From: DATLLJ01 sp035537875
GTDB lineage: Bacteria; Acidobacteriota; Vicinamibacteria; Vicinamibacterales; CAVVIG01
NCBI GenBank assembly: GCA_035537875.1
Contig: DATLLJ010000002.1
Location: 133,976 to 197,975 of the forward strand
Reading direction: 5' to 3'
Length of the DNA: 64,000 nucleotides
The notes under the pieces were generated by a model that made no database searches, was not told the DNA's origin, and saw only the letters and a program-made list of their open reading frames with translations. Both the position numbers and the translations under genes were made by a program. This document shows, piece by piece, positions 27,722-35,748 of this stretch. Within the stretch, counting starts at the first letter, position 1. Each line of letters begins with the position of its first letter.

Positions 27722-27901
27722 GGCGCCCCACTCCTCCGGGGCAACGTCGGCGACATGTTGCGTGAACGTCCACCAGTGACCGGCATGGTCTCGAACCGTG
27801 TACTGCCGCTCGCCAAATGGCATGTCTGCGGGCGGTTGAACGATGTGTGCGCCGCACCGGACCGCCTGCTCAAAGTGCCGATCGACGTTCACGACAGGCG
27901 A
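27722..27901 (-). pseudogene. C-terminal fragment of a VOC/PhnB-like gene
   Basis: About 60 codons read VVNVDRHFEQAVRCGAHI, then PPADMPFGERQYTVRDHAGH and ADVAPEEWGA, the typical second half of a PhnB-like VOC protein. The first ~60 residues are absent, and no stop follows at the family's usual end, so the frame runs into the start of the tannase gene. The threonine aldolase gene sits where the N-terminal half should be, suggesting a deletion. Confidence 0.7.
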
Positions 27902-27998
27902 GCGGAAGCAGCAGGACGGTTTGTGTGAGCGGTACCAACCCCGCGGCGACGGCGACGACAACGGCGATGAAAGCGAAGATCTCGATCAGGCGGCGCAT
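27870..27998 (-). CDS. Small hydrophobic ORF (42 residues)
   Basis: MRRLIEIFAFIAVVVAVAAG begins a hydrophobic segment that could span the membrane once or twice. Its ATG overlaps the last 13 bases of the threonine aldolase gene. It could be a real small membrane protein translated by coupling, or a chance frame at the junction with the VOC fragment. Confidence 0.3.
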   Translation of the reverse strand: MRRLIEIFAFIAVVVAVAAGLVPLTQTVLLLPLACRERRSAL

Positions 27999-29029
27999 CG
28001 ATCCACGATATCCAGCACGACATCGGCTGCGCGCTCGCACTGCTCCCGCGACACATCCAGATGGGTCACCGCTCTGATGGTGCGTGGACCAAATGCAAAC
28101 ACCAGGAGGCCGCGCTCCCGTGCCCGCGCGACGACGGTTTGCGCGTCTGGACCCTCGGCCGCGATAGAGAAGATAACGATGTTGGTTTGGACAGTCGAGA
28201 GGTCGATCACGATTCGGCGGCTGGTGGCGATCTTCTCGGCGAACAACCGCGCGTTCGCGTGATCGTCGGCCAGCTTGTTGATGTTGTGTTCCAGAGCATA
28301 GAGGCCCGCGGCCGCGAATAGCCCGACCTGGCGCATGGCGCCGCCGAGCATCCGGCGATATCGAAGACAGCGGCGGATGGTGTCCGCCGCCCCAGCCAGC
28401 ACCGAGCCCCCCGGAGCGCCAAGTCCCTTGGAAAGAGCCACTGAAACCAGGTCGAACGGGGCCGCACACTCCGAGGGAGAGCGACCGGACGCCACAGCCG
28501 CATTCCACAGCCGCGCTCCATCGAGATAGCTGGCGACGCCGTGGTCGGCGGCTGCCTCACAGATTCTGATGGCTTCGGCCTGCGTGAAGACGACTCCACC
28601 CGCCCGGTTATGGGTGTTCTCGATCTCGACCAGCGTCGTAGGCGGATAGACGATGTGCCCGGCCGGCTTGAGGGCGTCGAGAAATTCCTCGCGCGTAAAG
28701 ATCCCACCGGCGCCGATGGCCGTGAACTGAACCCCCGCGTTCGCTCCCGACGCCCCGGTTTCGTGCCACACAGCGTGGCATTCCCGACTGACGATTACGT
28801 CGTCTCCTGGACGAGTCAGCGCGCGCAGAGCGACCTGATTCGCCATCGTGCCGGTCGGGAGCCACAGCGCCGCCTCCTTGCCCAGCATCGAGGCGATTCG
28901 CTCTTGCAGGCGAACGACGGTGGGATCCTCGCCGAACTGGTCGTCGCCGACCGGGGCGGCGGCGATTGCCGCTCGCATCTCCGCCGATGGGCGCGTGACG
29001 GTGTCCGAACGCAGATCAATCACGTCCAT
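27986..29029 (-). CDS. ltaE: Low-specificity threonine aldolase
   Basis: The protein has 347 residues of the PLP fold-type I family: MDVIDLRSDTVTRPSAEMR start, GDDQFGEDPTV, LPTGTMANQVAL, YLDGARLWNAA (PLP-binding Asp170) and VALSKGLGAP with PLP Lys201. Known reaction: L-threonine or L-allo-threonine to glycine and acetaldehyde. AGAGGG precedes the ATG at 29029; a longer frame overlaps the upstream gene. Gene symbol by family match. Confidence 0.9.
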   Translation of the reverse strand: MDVIDLRSDTVTRPSAEMRAAIAAAPVGDDQFGEDPTVVRLQERIASMLGKEAALWLPTGTMANQVALRALTRPGDDVIVSRECHAVWHETGASGANAGVQFTAIGAGGIFTREEFLDALKPAGHIVYPPTTLVEIENTHNRAGGVVFTQAEAIRICEAAADHGVASYLDGARLWNAAVASGRSPSECAAPFDLVSVALSKGLGAPGGSVLAGAADTIRRCLRYRRMLGGAMRQVGLFAAAGLYALEHNINKLADDHANARLFAEKIATSRRIVIDLSTVQTNIVIFSIAAEGPDAQTVVARARERGLLVFAFGPRTIRAVTHLDVSREQCERAADVVLDIVDRCAA

Positions 29030-29048
29030 GCCCTCTGGCGCCGGCTGC

Positions 29049-29378
29049 TCAGAACATTCGAACCTCTTCCTCCGCGACGAGAAAGACAGGTTTGCCACCG
29101 CTCGAGATGGAGATCGCGTGAGCGATGGCCTTCTGTGCCGGCGCAGACGCGGCAGCCGCCTGAAGCGCCGCCATGGTCGGAAAATGGAATTCCGCGATCC
29201 GGTAGAACGGCGCCGGGGCGCCGTCGGCTGTTCCGACGATCTTTGACGCGACGAACTTCCTGATGCCTTTGAAGGTGTCGGCGGTCACCATCGGGACGTG
29301 GTCCTGCGTGTATGCCCGCTCGAACGCGTTCACGTCCGCGGGTGACGGGTATAGAACGATGACTTTAGCTCCGGCCAC
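29049..29378 (-). CDS. EthD-like dimeric barrel protein
   Basis: The protein has 109 residues from GTG 29378, which has GGGAGG seven bases upstream. VIVLYPSPADVNAFERAYTQDHVPM and FYRIAEFHFPTMAALQAA match EthD-family proteins, small dimeric alpha/beta barrels first seen in ether degradation. No cytochrome P450 genes are nearby, so the role is unknown. A longer upstream reading is low-complexity and rejected. Confidence 0.75.
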   Translation of the reverse strand: MAGAKVIVLYPSPADVNAFERAYTQDHVPMVTADTFKGIRKFVASKIVGTADGAPAPFYRIAEFHFPTMAALQAAAASAPAQKAIAHAISISSGGKPVFLVAEEEVRMF

Positions 29379-29399
29379 GATGAACCTCCCTCTACTGGA

Positions 29400-29431
29400 A
29401 TTGCAGGATTGCAGAATTGCAGGATTGCAGA
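29400..29431. repeat. Four tandem octamers ATTGCAG[G/A]
   Basis: Four perfect-phase copies with the last base alternating G, A, G, A, in the AT-richer gap upstream of the EthD gene. See the similar octamer array at 63340. Confidence 0.9.
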
Positions 29432-29502
29432 TTGACTCGTTCAACCTCCTTGTCACCCACCGCCTCGAAGGGGGCACACGCCGATCCTTTGTGCCTCGGC
29501 TG

Positions 29503-30042
29503 TCAGGCGCCATCGTCGAGGTACGGGCGAAGAAACTGTTTGAGCTCGGCAACGCTCTCCACGCGTCGAACCGACTGGGGAAAGTGCCGTATCGCGGACA
29601 CTGATGCGTACGCCACGACAGGCTTGCCGTACTGCTGCGCCAACGATACCTCGGTCGCCGTCCCCTCCTCGCCGGGCAGCGCGACGATCGCGGCGCACGA
29701 GAGGACGTTGATGTGGTTGCGCGACAGGTCGTGCATACCGAGCCTGCCGCTATAGGGCAAGTGCGTGTAGATCGCGAGCTCGATGAACTGGTTGGGATAG
29801 CCGGCTCTTGGCGTCATACGATCCGTTTCGCTGGCGCAGGGGATGATACCGATACAGATTCCCCGACGGTCCCGCCGCGCGGTGAATGCGCGGCTGACCG
29901 CCGTCATCACCCCGCCGCCTCCGCCCGTGAGCAGATTGACGCCGAGCTCTGCCAGGGCTTCACCGACCGGCCCTGCGTAATCCTCGTGCTCTGCGCTGCC
30001 GGAGCCCATCACGCCCACCGTCCGAGCCGAGAGCGTCGCCAT
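29503..30042 (-). CDS. LOG/TIGR00725-like Rossmann protein
   Basis: The protein has 179 residues. GVMGSGSAEHEDYAGPVGEAL, LLTGGGGGVMTAVSRAF and ALPGEEGTATEVSLA (the PGGxGTxxE-type motif in the form PGEEGTATE) place it in the lysine-decarboxylase-like/LOG superfamily, near the molybdenum-cofactor-carrier-like TIGR00725 group. A nucleotide or cofactor-binding role is likely; cytokinin-forming activity is not supported by the altered motif. It is 20 nt downstream of YbjQ. Confidence 0.8.
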   Translation of the reverse strand: MATLSARTVGVMGSGSAEHEDYAGPVGEALAELGVNLLTGGGGGVMTAVSRAFTARRDRRGICIGIIPCASETDRMTPRAGYPNQFIELAIYTHLPYSGRLGMHDLSRNHINVLSCAAIVALPGEEGTATEVSLAQQYGKPVVAYASVSAIRHFPQSVRRVESVAELKQFLRPYLDDGA

Positions 30043-30062
30043 GTCAACCAGTCTCTTCTGGT

Positions 30063-30410
30063 TCAGGCGGCTCGCTCGGGTTCGACGACGACCGCGGTAC
30101 CGTATGCGAGGACTTCGGTCACCCCTGCGGTCACTTCGTTCGCGTCGTAGCGTACCCCGATCAGCGCGTTCGCGCCGCGCGCGGCGGCATGATCGAGCAT
30201 CAAGCCAAACGCGTCCGACCGCGCTCTCTCGCACAGTTCCGTGTAGATCGTGATGTTGCCGCCGACGAGCGTCTGCAACACCGCACCGATGTTGCCCACG
30301 ATGCTGCGCGAGCGGACCACGATGCCCCGCACCACACCCAGAGTCTTCACGGTCCGATAACCGGGCAGATCGAAGGCTGTCGTCACAAGAGACGAATCAA
30401 CAGTAGACAC
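30063..30410 (-). CDS. YbjQ/UPF0145 family protein
   Basis: The protein has 115 residues: TAFDLPGYRTVKTLGVVRGIVVRS, GGNITIYTELCERAR, AARGANALIGVRYDA and VLAYGTAVVV are characteristic of the YbjQ family, a small homopentameric fold sometimes called heavy-metal-binding without strong proof. The second of two GTG codons (30410) is preferred because AGGAG lies five bases upstream. Confidence 0.88.
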   Translation of the reverse strand: MSTVDSSLVTTAFDLPGYRTVKTLGVVRGIVVRSRSIVGNIGAVLQTLVGGNITIYTELCERARSDAFGLMLDHAAARGANALIGVRYDANEVTAGVTEVLAYGTAVVVEPERAA

Positions 30411-30495
30411 GCACACTCCTTTTCGTGAGAAATGCCTAGCGCCGACGGCGAGGACGCCAGGCCACAGCCTGAGCGGCTTCCGCCGAGTCGATCTT

Positions 30496-31074
30496 TCACT
30501 CTAACCCTCGCGAGGTTTGCCGCCGGCCACCAACCCATCGCGTGGCCAGGTCCTTTGCAGACCGCAGACGATCGGCCAGCTGCGCGGTGTGATGCTGGAT
30601 GTGTCGAATGTTCACGATCTGGTGTTCGAGCTTCGGCATCGTGTACCAGCTGAAACCGCTGGTTGGGCTGGTGAGGTCCAGCGTCTCCACGGCGCGATCG
30701 ACCATCTCGTCGCAGATGCTCCAGTACTCGAGCGCTTCGCCTTTCGTATACGGTTTCGGGATGAGGGGAAGGCTGCTGCCCGGGTCCACCGGTCCCGCGA
30801 TGCCGTCGGGATGCTGAACGTCGGCCTGGTGTCCCGTCCATGGCTGGAAGGCGGCTTCGTCGGGCATCAGGTAGAGGTGGGCAAAGAAAAGCGTGTGGTA
30901 GGCCACCTGCCAATACGCGTTGCGATGCTCGCCGCTGAACCATACGTCATCTGGGCACTGCTCAATCGCCTCGCGGAGCATCGCGAGGGCCGCATGATAC
31001 TGGCTCTTCATCAGGACATGGATGGATGTCAGATCGATATGGTCCGCTGTCCGACCCTCCATGCGAACCTCCAT
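30496..31074 (-). CDS. DinB-family protein
   Basis: The protein has 192 residues, four-helix bundle. Candidate metal ligands are the His in AYWQVAYHTLFFAHLYL and the His pair in NIRHIQHHTAQLADR near the C-terminus, the usual three-His DinB arrangement. DinB-like proteins are often thiol transferases or of unknown function. Confidence 0.8.
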   Translation of the reverse strand: MEVRMEGRTADHIDLTSIHVLMKSQYHAALAMLREAIEQCPDDVWFSGEHRNAYWQVAYHTLFFAHLYLMPDEAAFQPWTGHQADVQHPDGIAGPVDPGSSLPLIPKPYTKGEALEYWSICDEMVDRAVETLDLTSPTSGFSWYTMPKLEHQIVNIRHIQHHTAQLADRLRSAKDLATRWVGGRRQTSRGLE

Positions 31075-31098
31075 GACTTCCGGGATCGTCTGAAAATG

Positions 31099-31842
31099 TC
31101 AGCAGCCGCGAGTGTACTTCTTGCGGACCACAAGATGCCCTGTCGGGGTGTACAGGTCACGAAGCGGAATCCGCAGCTCCCGCCACGGCGCGAGCGGAGG
31201 CGGATTGCCGCTTTCACACCACATGTCACCTGCCTGCTCTGGTCGCGCACGGAGCACATCCCGCTCAATACCCAGAATGAACAGATCGCCGAAGGGGCTG
31301 GAAACAATCTGTTCGGGCTCGAGCAGGTGCAACTGGGGTTCGTCTCCGAGTTCCCTCGAGTCAACCCAGGTTTCTCTGAGTAACGGGACTTCCGGGAGGT
31401 GAAACCACGTTGCGCGTCGCTCGAGAAATGTCTGGTGGAAGTACGGCCCGTATCCCCAATCTCGGTCGAAGAGATCTGGTTGAAACTCGGCCGCGGCACC
31501 ACCTGTGGCAGGGACGAAAAACGATCGTAATCCCCGACCAGGAATCGCCATCAGCAGGAGCGAGCCGGCGGCAGCGGCCTTCTCGGACGGGCCCGACCAG
31601 AGCCGGACGACGTGGACTTTCGGAGCCAGCTTCTGATCGCGGCACAGGTCCGACTCCACGCTGGTGCCGCTCGGACAGAGGCGTTGAAGCTGGTTTTCGT
31701 TTTCCAGCCACTCCACCAATTCTCGAGTGAACAACCCGAGCCATCCGACCTCGGTTGGCTCCGTGGTCTGCGCGACGGCGACGGGAACGCCGAAGGTCAA
31801 TGCACCAGAAATCGTCAGCGCAATCGCTCGGATCATTCGCAT
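31099..31842 (-). CDS. Secreted hypothetical protein
   Basis: The protein has 247 residues with a signal peptide (IRAIALTISGALTFGVPVAVAQ). The rest is Trp- and aromatic-rich (FDRDWGYGPYFHQTFLERRATWFHLPEVP). Three Cys residues lie outside the signal (LQRLCPSG, SDLCRDQ and DMWCESG) and could give disulfides in the periplasm, with a last one at the C-terminus. I recognise no domain. Its frame is clean and full-length in context between DinB and a small membrane protein gene. Confidence 0.65.
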   Translation of the reverse strand: MRMIRAIALTISGALTFGVPVAVAQTTEPTEVGWLGLFTRELVEWLENENQLQRLCPSGTSVESDLCRDQKLAPKVHVVRLWSGPSEKAAAAGSLLLMAIPGRGLRSFFVPATGGAAAEFQPDLFDRDWGYGPYFHQTFLERRATWFHLPEVPLLRETWVDSRELGDEPQLHLLEPEQIVSSPFGDLFILGIERDVLRARPEQAGDMWCESGNPPPLAPWRELRIPLRDLYTPTGHLVVRKKYTRGC

Positions 31843-31944
31843 TGAACACTATCTGAGGCTTCTTCGCTCTGCCGTCAGCAGCCTCTCCCCATCGTTTCGG
31901 ACGGACAGTCTTGCGGCTGTGATCCAGGGCGCCGGTTCGACTTT

Positions 31945-32196
31945 TCAGAACCGGCGCATGATCAGCCACGCCACGATCAACACAAGTGGGGGCACGAGAG
32001 GAATCGCGAGCACACTCAAATCGACCGCCACCGCACCGATGCCGCCACTGCCTGAAGAGAACATCCCGCGCAGCTGGAACAGAACCCACCCGACAGCCAG
32101 GAGACAGCTGACAAGTATCCAGGTCGTGGAAACGAGGAGCACGCTTGCGAACGACCAACTGCGAAGTGCCTGCATCTTGGACCGCTCATCAACCAA
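31945..32196 (-). CDS. Small two-helix membrane protein
   Basis: The protein has 83 residues with two hydrophobic helices (SFASVLLVSTTWILVSCLLAVGWVLF and VLAIPLVPPLVLIVAWLIM) joined by a Gly/Ser loop. It starts immediately after the stop of the SDR gene, with no gap, so coupling is likely. Family and function unknown. Confidence 0.6.
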   Translation of the reverse strand: MVDERSKMQALRSWSFASVLLVSTTWILVSCLLAVGWVLFQLRGMFSSGSGGIGAVAVDLSVLAIPLVPPLVLIVAWLIMRRF

Positions 32197-33060
32197 CTAT
32201 TGACTCGTTGGCATCCGGAAGGGCGGCGGCTGCGTCCCATCGGCGTCAGTAAACCCGTACTCGCGCGCAAGCGTGCCGACCTCCACGAGCTGACCCGATC
32301 TGTTCAACACCTCATTATCCGAGACCAGCGCCACAATCGCCCGTCCAAGGTACGCGGTGGTCTCTTTCGGTCCGCCTGGCCCGTTGATGGCGTCCGCCGC
32401 CCCGGCCCGCCGGAACGCCTCGACGACACGCTCGGTCCGCATGAAGCCAGGCGCCACGGCGAGGGCGGCAACGCCGTGGTCGCGCAGCTCCTGCGCCATC
32501 GCCCAGACCAGACGCCCGACCGAGTGCTTGGCAAGGTCGTAGAAGAGATTGCGGATGTACGGCAGCGCGTCGAGGTTCGCCGTCGTGCTCACGATCAGAC
32601 CGCGTCGCTGGGGCAGCATCAGCGGCACCGCCAGACGACTGGCCGTGATATGCGCTCGGACACCGGCGGTGAACATGCGGTCCCACTGACCGACAGATTG
32701 CTCCCAGAATGGCGCCAAAGGAAGAGGGCGGCAGTCGCTGCTCTCGTAGCCGCCCCACACGTTGTTGACGAGCAGATCGAGGCGCCCGTGATCGGCGCGA
32801 ACACGCGCGAAAAGCGATTCGACGTCCGCGTCAACCGTATGGTCGCATCGGACTGCGACGCCGTGACCGCCGCGGTTCGTCACTTCCCTGGCGGACTCGT
32901 CGATGGTCCCCGGCACGTTGTCGGTTGTGGAACCGCCGTCGACGCTTCTACCGGTCACGTACACGGTCGCCCCGGCGGCGCCAAGCTCGAGGGCAATGCC
33001 GCGCCCCGCTCCGCGGCTGGCGCCAGTAACAATAGCAACGACGTCGTTCAAATGGGCCAT
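32197..33060 (-). CDS. Short-chain dehydrogenase/reductase
   Basis: The protein has 287 residues. AIVTGASRGAGRGIALEL is the cofactor motif, LLVNNVWGG replaces the usual NNAG, and FYDLAKHS holds the YxxxK pair with a Thr/Ser stretch (IVSTTANLD) before it. The C-terminal TLAREYGFTDADGTQPPPF is typical of one SDR subgroup of unknown substrate. The gene lies directly between the DUF1905 gene and the small membrane protein gene with no spacing on either side. Confidence 0.88.
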   Translation of the reverse strand: MAHLNDVVAIVTGASRGAGRGIALELGAAGATVYVTGRSVDGGSTTDNVPGTIDESAREVTNRGGHGVAVRCDHTVDADVESLFARVRADHGRLDLLVNNVWGGYESSDCRPLPLAPFWEQSVGQWDRMFTAGVRAHITASRLAVPLMLPQRRGLIVSTTANLDALPYIRNLFYDLAKHSVGRLVWAMAQELRDHGVAALAVAPGFMRTERVVEAFRRAGAADAINGPGGPKETTAYLGRAIVALVSDNEVLNRSGQLVEVGTLAREYGFTDADGTQPPPFRMPTSQ

Positions 33061-33513
33061 CTATCGATTCCCCGCATTCTGGATCGCTCGGATCGTGCGT
33101 TCGATACGCCGAGCGCGCGTCTCGACCTTTTTCGCCTCGTCTATGGCCTCCATGTGCTCGCGCTGATGCGTGTAACTGAGTGCTCGCCACCGATCCAATG
33201 CGCCAGGCGCTGTCTTGAGGGCCCGAAGAAAATCAGCTGGCAGCGCCACCTCGCGCTTGGCCGTATCGAGCTCGAGACGTACTTCGACGGTTTCGCCGCC
33301 TTCCAACCCGGCCGCCTCGCGGTTGGTCTTTCTGAGCGGGATGCACGGCGGACCACCCATCGCGGCAATCGTGCTGCGGTACGTGTACCCGTTGAGCGTC
33401 ACCTTTACGGCTGCCCGCACTTTACCGAACACGATCTTCGGATCGAACGTCAGCGGGATGAAGCACATCGACCCGTTTCGAACAACGCTCGTTCTGAAGG
33501 TTTTCGAAATCAT
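33061..33513 (-). CDS. DUF1905 / YdeI-OmpD-associated family protein
   Basis: The protein has 150 residues. The first half (IPLTFDPKIVFGKVRAAVKVTLNGYTYRSTIAAMGG) is the DUF1905 barrel, and the second half (PADFLRALKTAPGALDRWRALSYTHQREHMEAI) is the YdeI/OmpD-associated helical part with KKVETRARRIER at the end. The family is sometimes called bacteriocin-protection protein; evidence for that role is thin. Confidence 0.85.
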   Translation of the reverse strand: MISKTFRTSVVRNGSMCFIPLTFDPKIVFGKVRAAVKVTLNGYTYRSTIAAMGGPPCIPLRKTNREAAGLEGGETVEVRLELDTAKREVALPADFLRALKTAPGALDRWRALSYTHQREHMEAIDEAKKVETRARRIERTIRAIQNAGNR

Positions 33514-33559
33514 GAGCCGCTCTCCTCAGCCCGAAGACTCGGTGGATCGTCACCGTTGA

Positions 33560-33634
33560 TCACCCATAGGTCAGCGTGGTATCCCCCGAGCCCTGAGCGA
33601 GCAGCGGGAGCAGACTTCTCAGGCAGGCTTTCAT
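33560..33634 (-). CDS. Very small ORF (24 residues) with strong ribosome binding site
   Basis: TAAGGAGGCCCAA directly precedes ATG 33634; the frame encodes MKACLRSLLPLLAQGSGDTT and ends four codons later. The ribosome binding site is among the best in the window, yet the peptide is tiny. It could be a leader peptide, a genuine microprotein, or the intact start of a deleted gene. Confidence 0.4.
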   Translation of the reverse strand: MKACLRSLLPLLAQGSGDTTLTYG

Positions 33635-33718
33635 TTGGGCCTCCTTACGGTGGGATCAACCCAGTCCTCGTGCGATGCGGCTCACGATAACCGCTGCCGA
33701 CATCAGCCGCAAGCCGTG

Positions 33719-34540
33719 TCACACAGCGCCGGACCAGGCGCCGTGCCGCAGCAGAAAATCGAGGATGAGCGATTGGAACGTCGCGACCTTCTCGGCAAAG
33801 AAGGCGCCGTGATCCGCGTCAGGGACCACGGCCAGTTCGGCTTTGCCGAGCTGACGATACATCTCCGTCGCTTCCTCGACGGGAACGAGCTCGTCGCGGT
33901 CCCCGATCAGCACCAGGGTTGGAACGACGACCTTGGCAAAGTCTGTCGGCGCGTAGTTGAGCGGCGTTGTCCACATTGGTTTCAGCTGAACCAAGAGCGG
34001 CTTCCAGCCGTCCGGTCCGTAGATCTGCTGGAGCCACGCAGCCCAGTCGGGATGGTTGCGAGCCAGGAGCGCCGTCTCCACTTCCGGCGAGTCTTCGTCG
34101 CCGAGCGCGCTCCGCACGAAGGCGCGGTATGAGTCGCCGAACTTGAAACAGACTCCACCCATGACGATCGATTGAGGGAGCGTCGGGTGACGCATGCCGA
34201 TCTCCAGGGCCACCTGTCCGCCGTCGCTGAACCCGACGATGACCGGTTTGCGCAGGTCAAGGGCGAGCAGGAAGGCGACGATGTCATCGGCGAGCTGTCG
34301 GTAACTCATCGCGCGCGCCGGCTTGCCGGACCGCCCATGACCCGGCAGATCCGGCACGATCACGCGGTAACGCTCGGCGAAGGCTGGCAGATACGGCTGC
34401 CACATGTCGCCGGTCAGCGATCCGGCGTGGAGCAGCAGGAGCAAGGGGTCCCCCTGGCCGTGCAATTCGTAGTAGATGCTGACGCCGTTGGCTTCGATGA
34501 GGTGGCCACCTCGATTGGCCGCGTCCCTTGACGAAGACAT
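33719..34540 (-). CDS. Alpha/beta hydrolase
   Basis: The protein has 273 residues. LLLLLHAGSLTGDMW forms the oxyanion region, VIVPDLPGHGRSGKP the next strand, and GFSDGG contains nucleophile Ser105; VLIGDRDELVPVEEA supplies the acid and VPDADHGAFF the His. Cytoplasmic, no signal. GGAGG precedes ATG 34540. Substrate unknown (esterase, haloperoxidase-like or C-C hydrolase). Confidence 0.9.
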   Translation of the reverse strand: MSSSRDAANRGGHLIEANGVSIYYELHGQGDPLLLLLHAGSLTGDMWQPYLPAFAERYRVIVPDLPGHGRSGKPARAMSYRQLADDIVAFLLALDLRKPVIVGFSDGGQVALEIGMRHPTLPQSIVMGGVCFKFGDSYRAFVRSALGDEDSPEVETALLARNHPDWAAWLQQIYGPDGWKPLLVQLKPMWTTPLNYAPTDFAKVVVPTLVLIGDRDELVPVEEATEMYRQLGKAELAVVPDADHGAFFAEKVATFQSLILDFLLRHGAWSGAV

Positions 34541-34553
34541 GACGACCTCCTGC

Positions 34554-34862
34554 TCAGCGGGCCCGCCGCTCCAGTTCCTCCACGTAATCCTTGGCTTCCT
34601 TGAGGTCGGCTCCCGTCGCTGCTCGATACGCCTTGATCGCTTCGATCTTCTTGCCCCGCCGCAGGGCATCGAGAACGGCCGGTGGAGCACCGGAAAACGG
34701 ATCGAATTGAATCCCTTCGTGCTTCAGGAGGGCATCCAGCTTTCCCTCGAGCCGTGACAACGTCCGCGAGTGCCGGTCCCGCGACGACGTCATACGCACG
34801 ATGACGGCGGCCGCGATGAGGCTCCCCGCGATGAATCCCAGCAAGAATGGCTCATTCCACAT
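34554..34862 (-). CDS. Membrane-anchored protein with ribosomal L7/L12 C-terminal-like domain
   Basis: The protein has 102 residues: a TM helix (FLLGFIAGSLIAAAVIVRM), a short coiled coil (TLSRLEGKLDALLKHEG), then RRGKKIEAIKAYRAATGADL and KEAKDYVEEL, which matches the L7/L12 C-terminal domain. In the ribosome this domain recruits GTPase factors; membrane-bound versions are of unknown function. It is 13 nt upstream of the hydrolase. Confidence 0.8.
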   Translation of the reverse strand: MWNEPFLLGFIAGSLIAAAVIVRMTSSRDRHSRTLSRLEGKLDALLKHEGIQFDPFSGAPPAVLDALRRGKKIEAIKAYRAATGADLKEAKDYVEELERRAR

Positions 34863-34902
34863 TGTCGTTGTTCGTCGGCACGGACGCTTCCACAGCGGCC
34901 CG

Positions 34903-35310
34903 TCAGACCGCCACTTTCCGGAGCGTCTCCTTCCACGCGATGTAATGGCCCTCGGCGTTCTTCGTGCTCGATCCAAACACCTCGAGCGTGTCAGCAGCAG
35001 AACGATAACTCGCCTCGACGAACGCGTCCCCGACCTTCAGGTCATAGTGGCAGTCGGTGTCAAAGAGGTACCCGTGACCGACGGATGCATTTGACACCTC
35101 GACACGAAAGATGTTCGGCGCGACCCACGTCATGTCGAAACGCGCGTCGACGACCGTGCCGTCATCGAAATCGTGTCTGAACGCGATCTCGAAACCGTTC
35201 GCGGTCGCGAGAGTGGTCTGTTTGATTCTGTAGGCCGAAGACTTCCCCGCGGAGTCAAACCAGGCCCCGGCCCCCTGGTACGTCCCGACGAATCTCTCGA
35301 TCGTGTTCAC
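34903..35310 (-). CDS. Lipocalin-like hypothetical protein
   Basis: The protein has 135 residues, mostly beta strands (ERFVGTYQGAGAWFD, NGFEIAFRHDFDDGTVVDARFDMTWVAPNIFRVEV), ending KETLRKVAV. The pattern suggests a small barrel of the DUF1579/lipocalin-like type, but I cannot name the family. It lies 40 nt before the L7/L12-like gene. Confidence 0.6.
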   Translation of the reverse strand: MNTIERFVGTYQGAGAWFDSAGKSSAYRIKQTTLATANGFEIAFRHDFDDGTVVDARFDMTWVAPNIFRVEVSNASVGHGYLFDTDCHYDLKVGDAFVEASYRSAADTLEVFGSSTKNAEGHYIAWKETLRKVAV

Positions 35311-35606
35311 GTGATCCTACGCTGTCCTCGAGTCTGAGGCTCGACATCCGCGAGAGATGTGTCGCGTGTGCGATCGGCACGACCAACGACGCTGGCGGGC
35401 GCGCGGCCAGTAGCGATTTCGCACAAGACGCGTCCATCTTTTGTTCGTGCTTTGTTCGATGATAGCCGAACTGTGGCAGGTAGAGCTCGCCATCGGCCTG
35501 CCACGCCTGGCAGCTATCCGCTCAACGAACGAAGAGTCCGCGCAACGCGGGAGAGGACGAGATGGCAGGCGGGTCAAACGCGGCTCACCTCGCCGGGGAA
35601 TCGTTG
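35311..35606. other. Intergenic, no gene seen
   Basis: About 300 bases between the lipocalin-like gene and a VOC fragment. All six frames carry only short shadows without starts or domain features. Confidence 0.5.
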
Positions 35607-35748
35607 TCAGTCCTGGCGCTGAATCGGCGACACTTCGGCGAACCACCAGCGGTGACCTTCGAGATCGCGAGCGCCGTACTCGCGCTGACCGTACGGCTGA
35701 TCGACCGGTTGTGAATCGATGAGCGCACCGGCCGCGCCGGCGTCAGTG
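35607..35748 (-). pseudogene. C-terminal fragment of a second VOC/PhnB-like gene
   Basis: The frame reads DAGAAGALIDSQPVDQPYGQ, then REYGARDLEGHRWWFAEVSP, ending at TGA 35607, the typical last third of a PhnB-like VOC protein. The N-terminal two thirds are missing; the gene at 35743 occupies that place. No usable start is visible. Confidence 0.7.
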
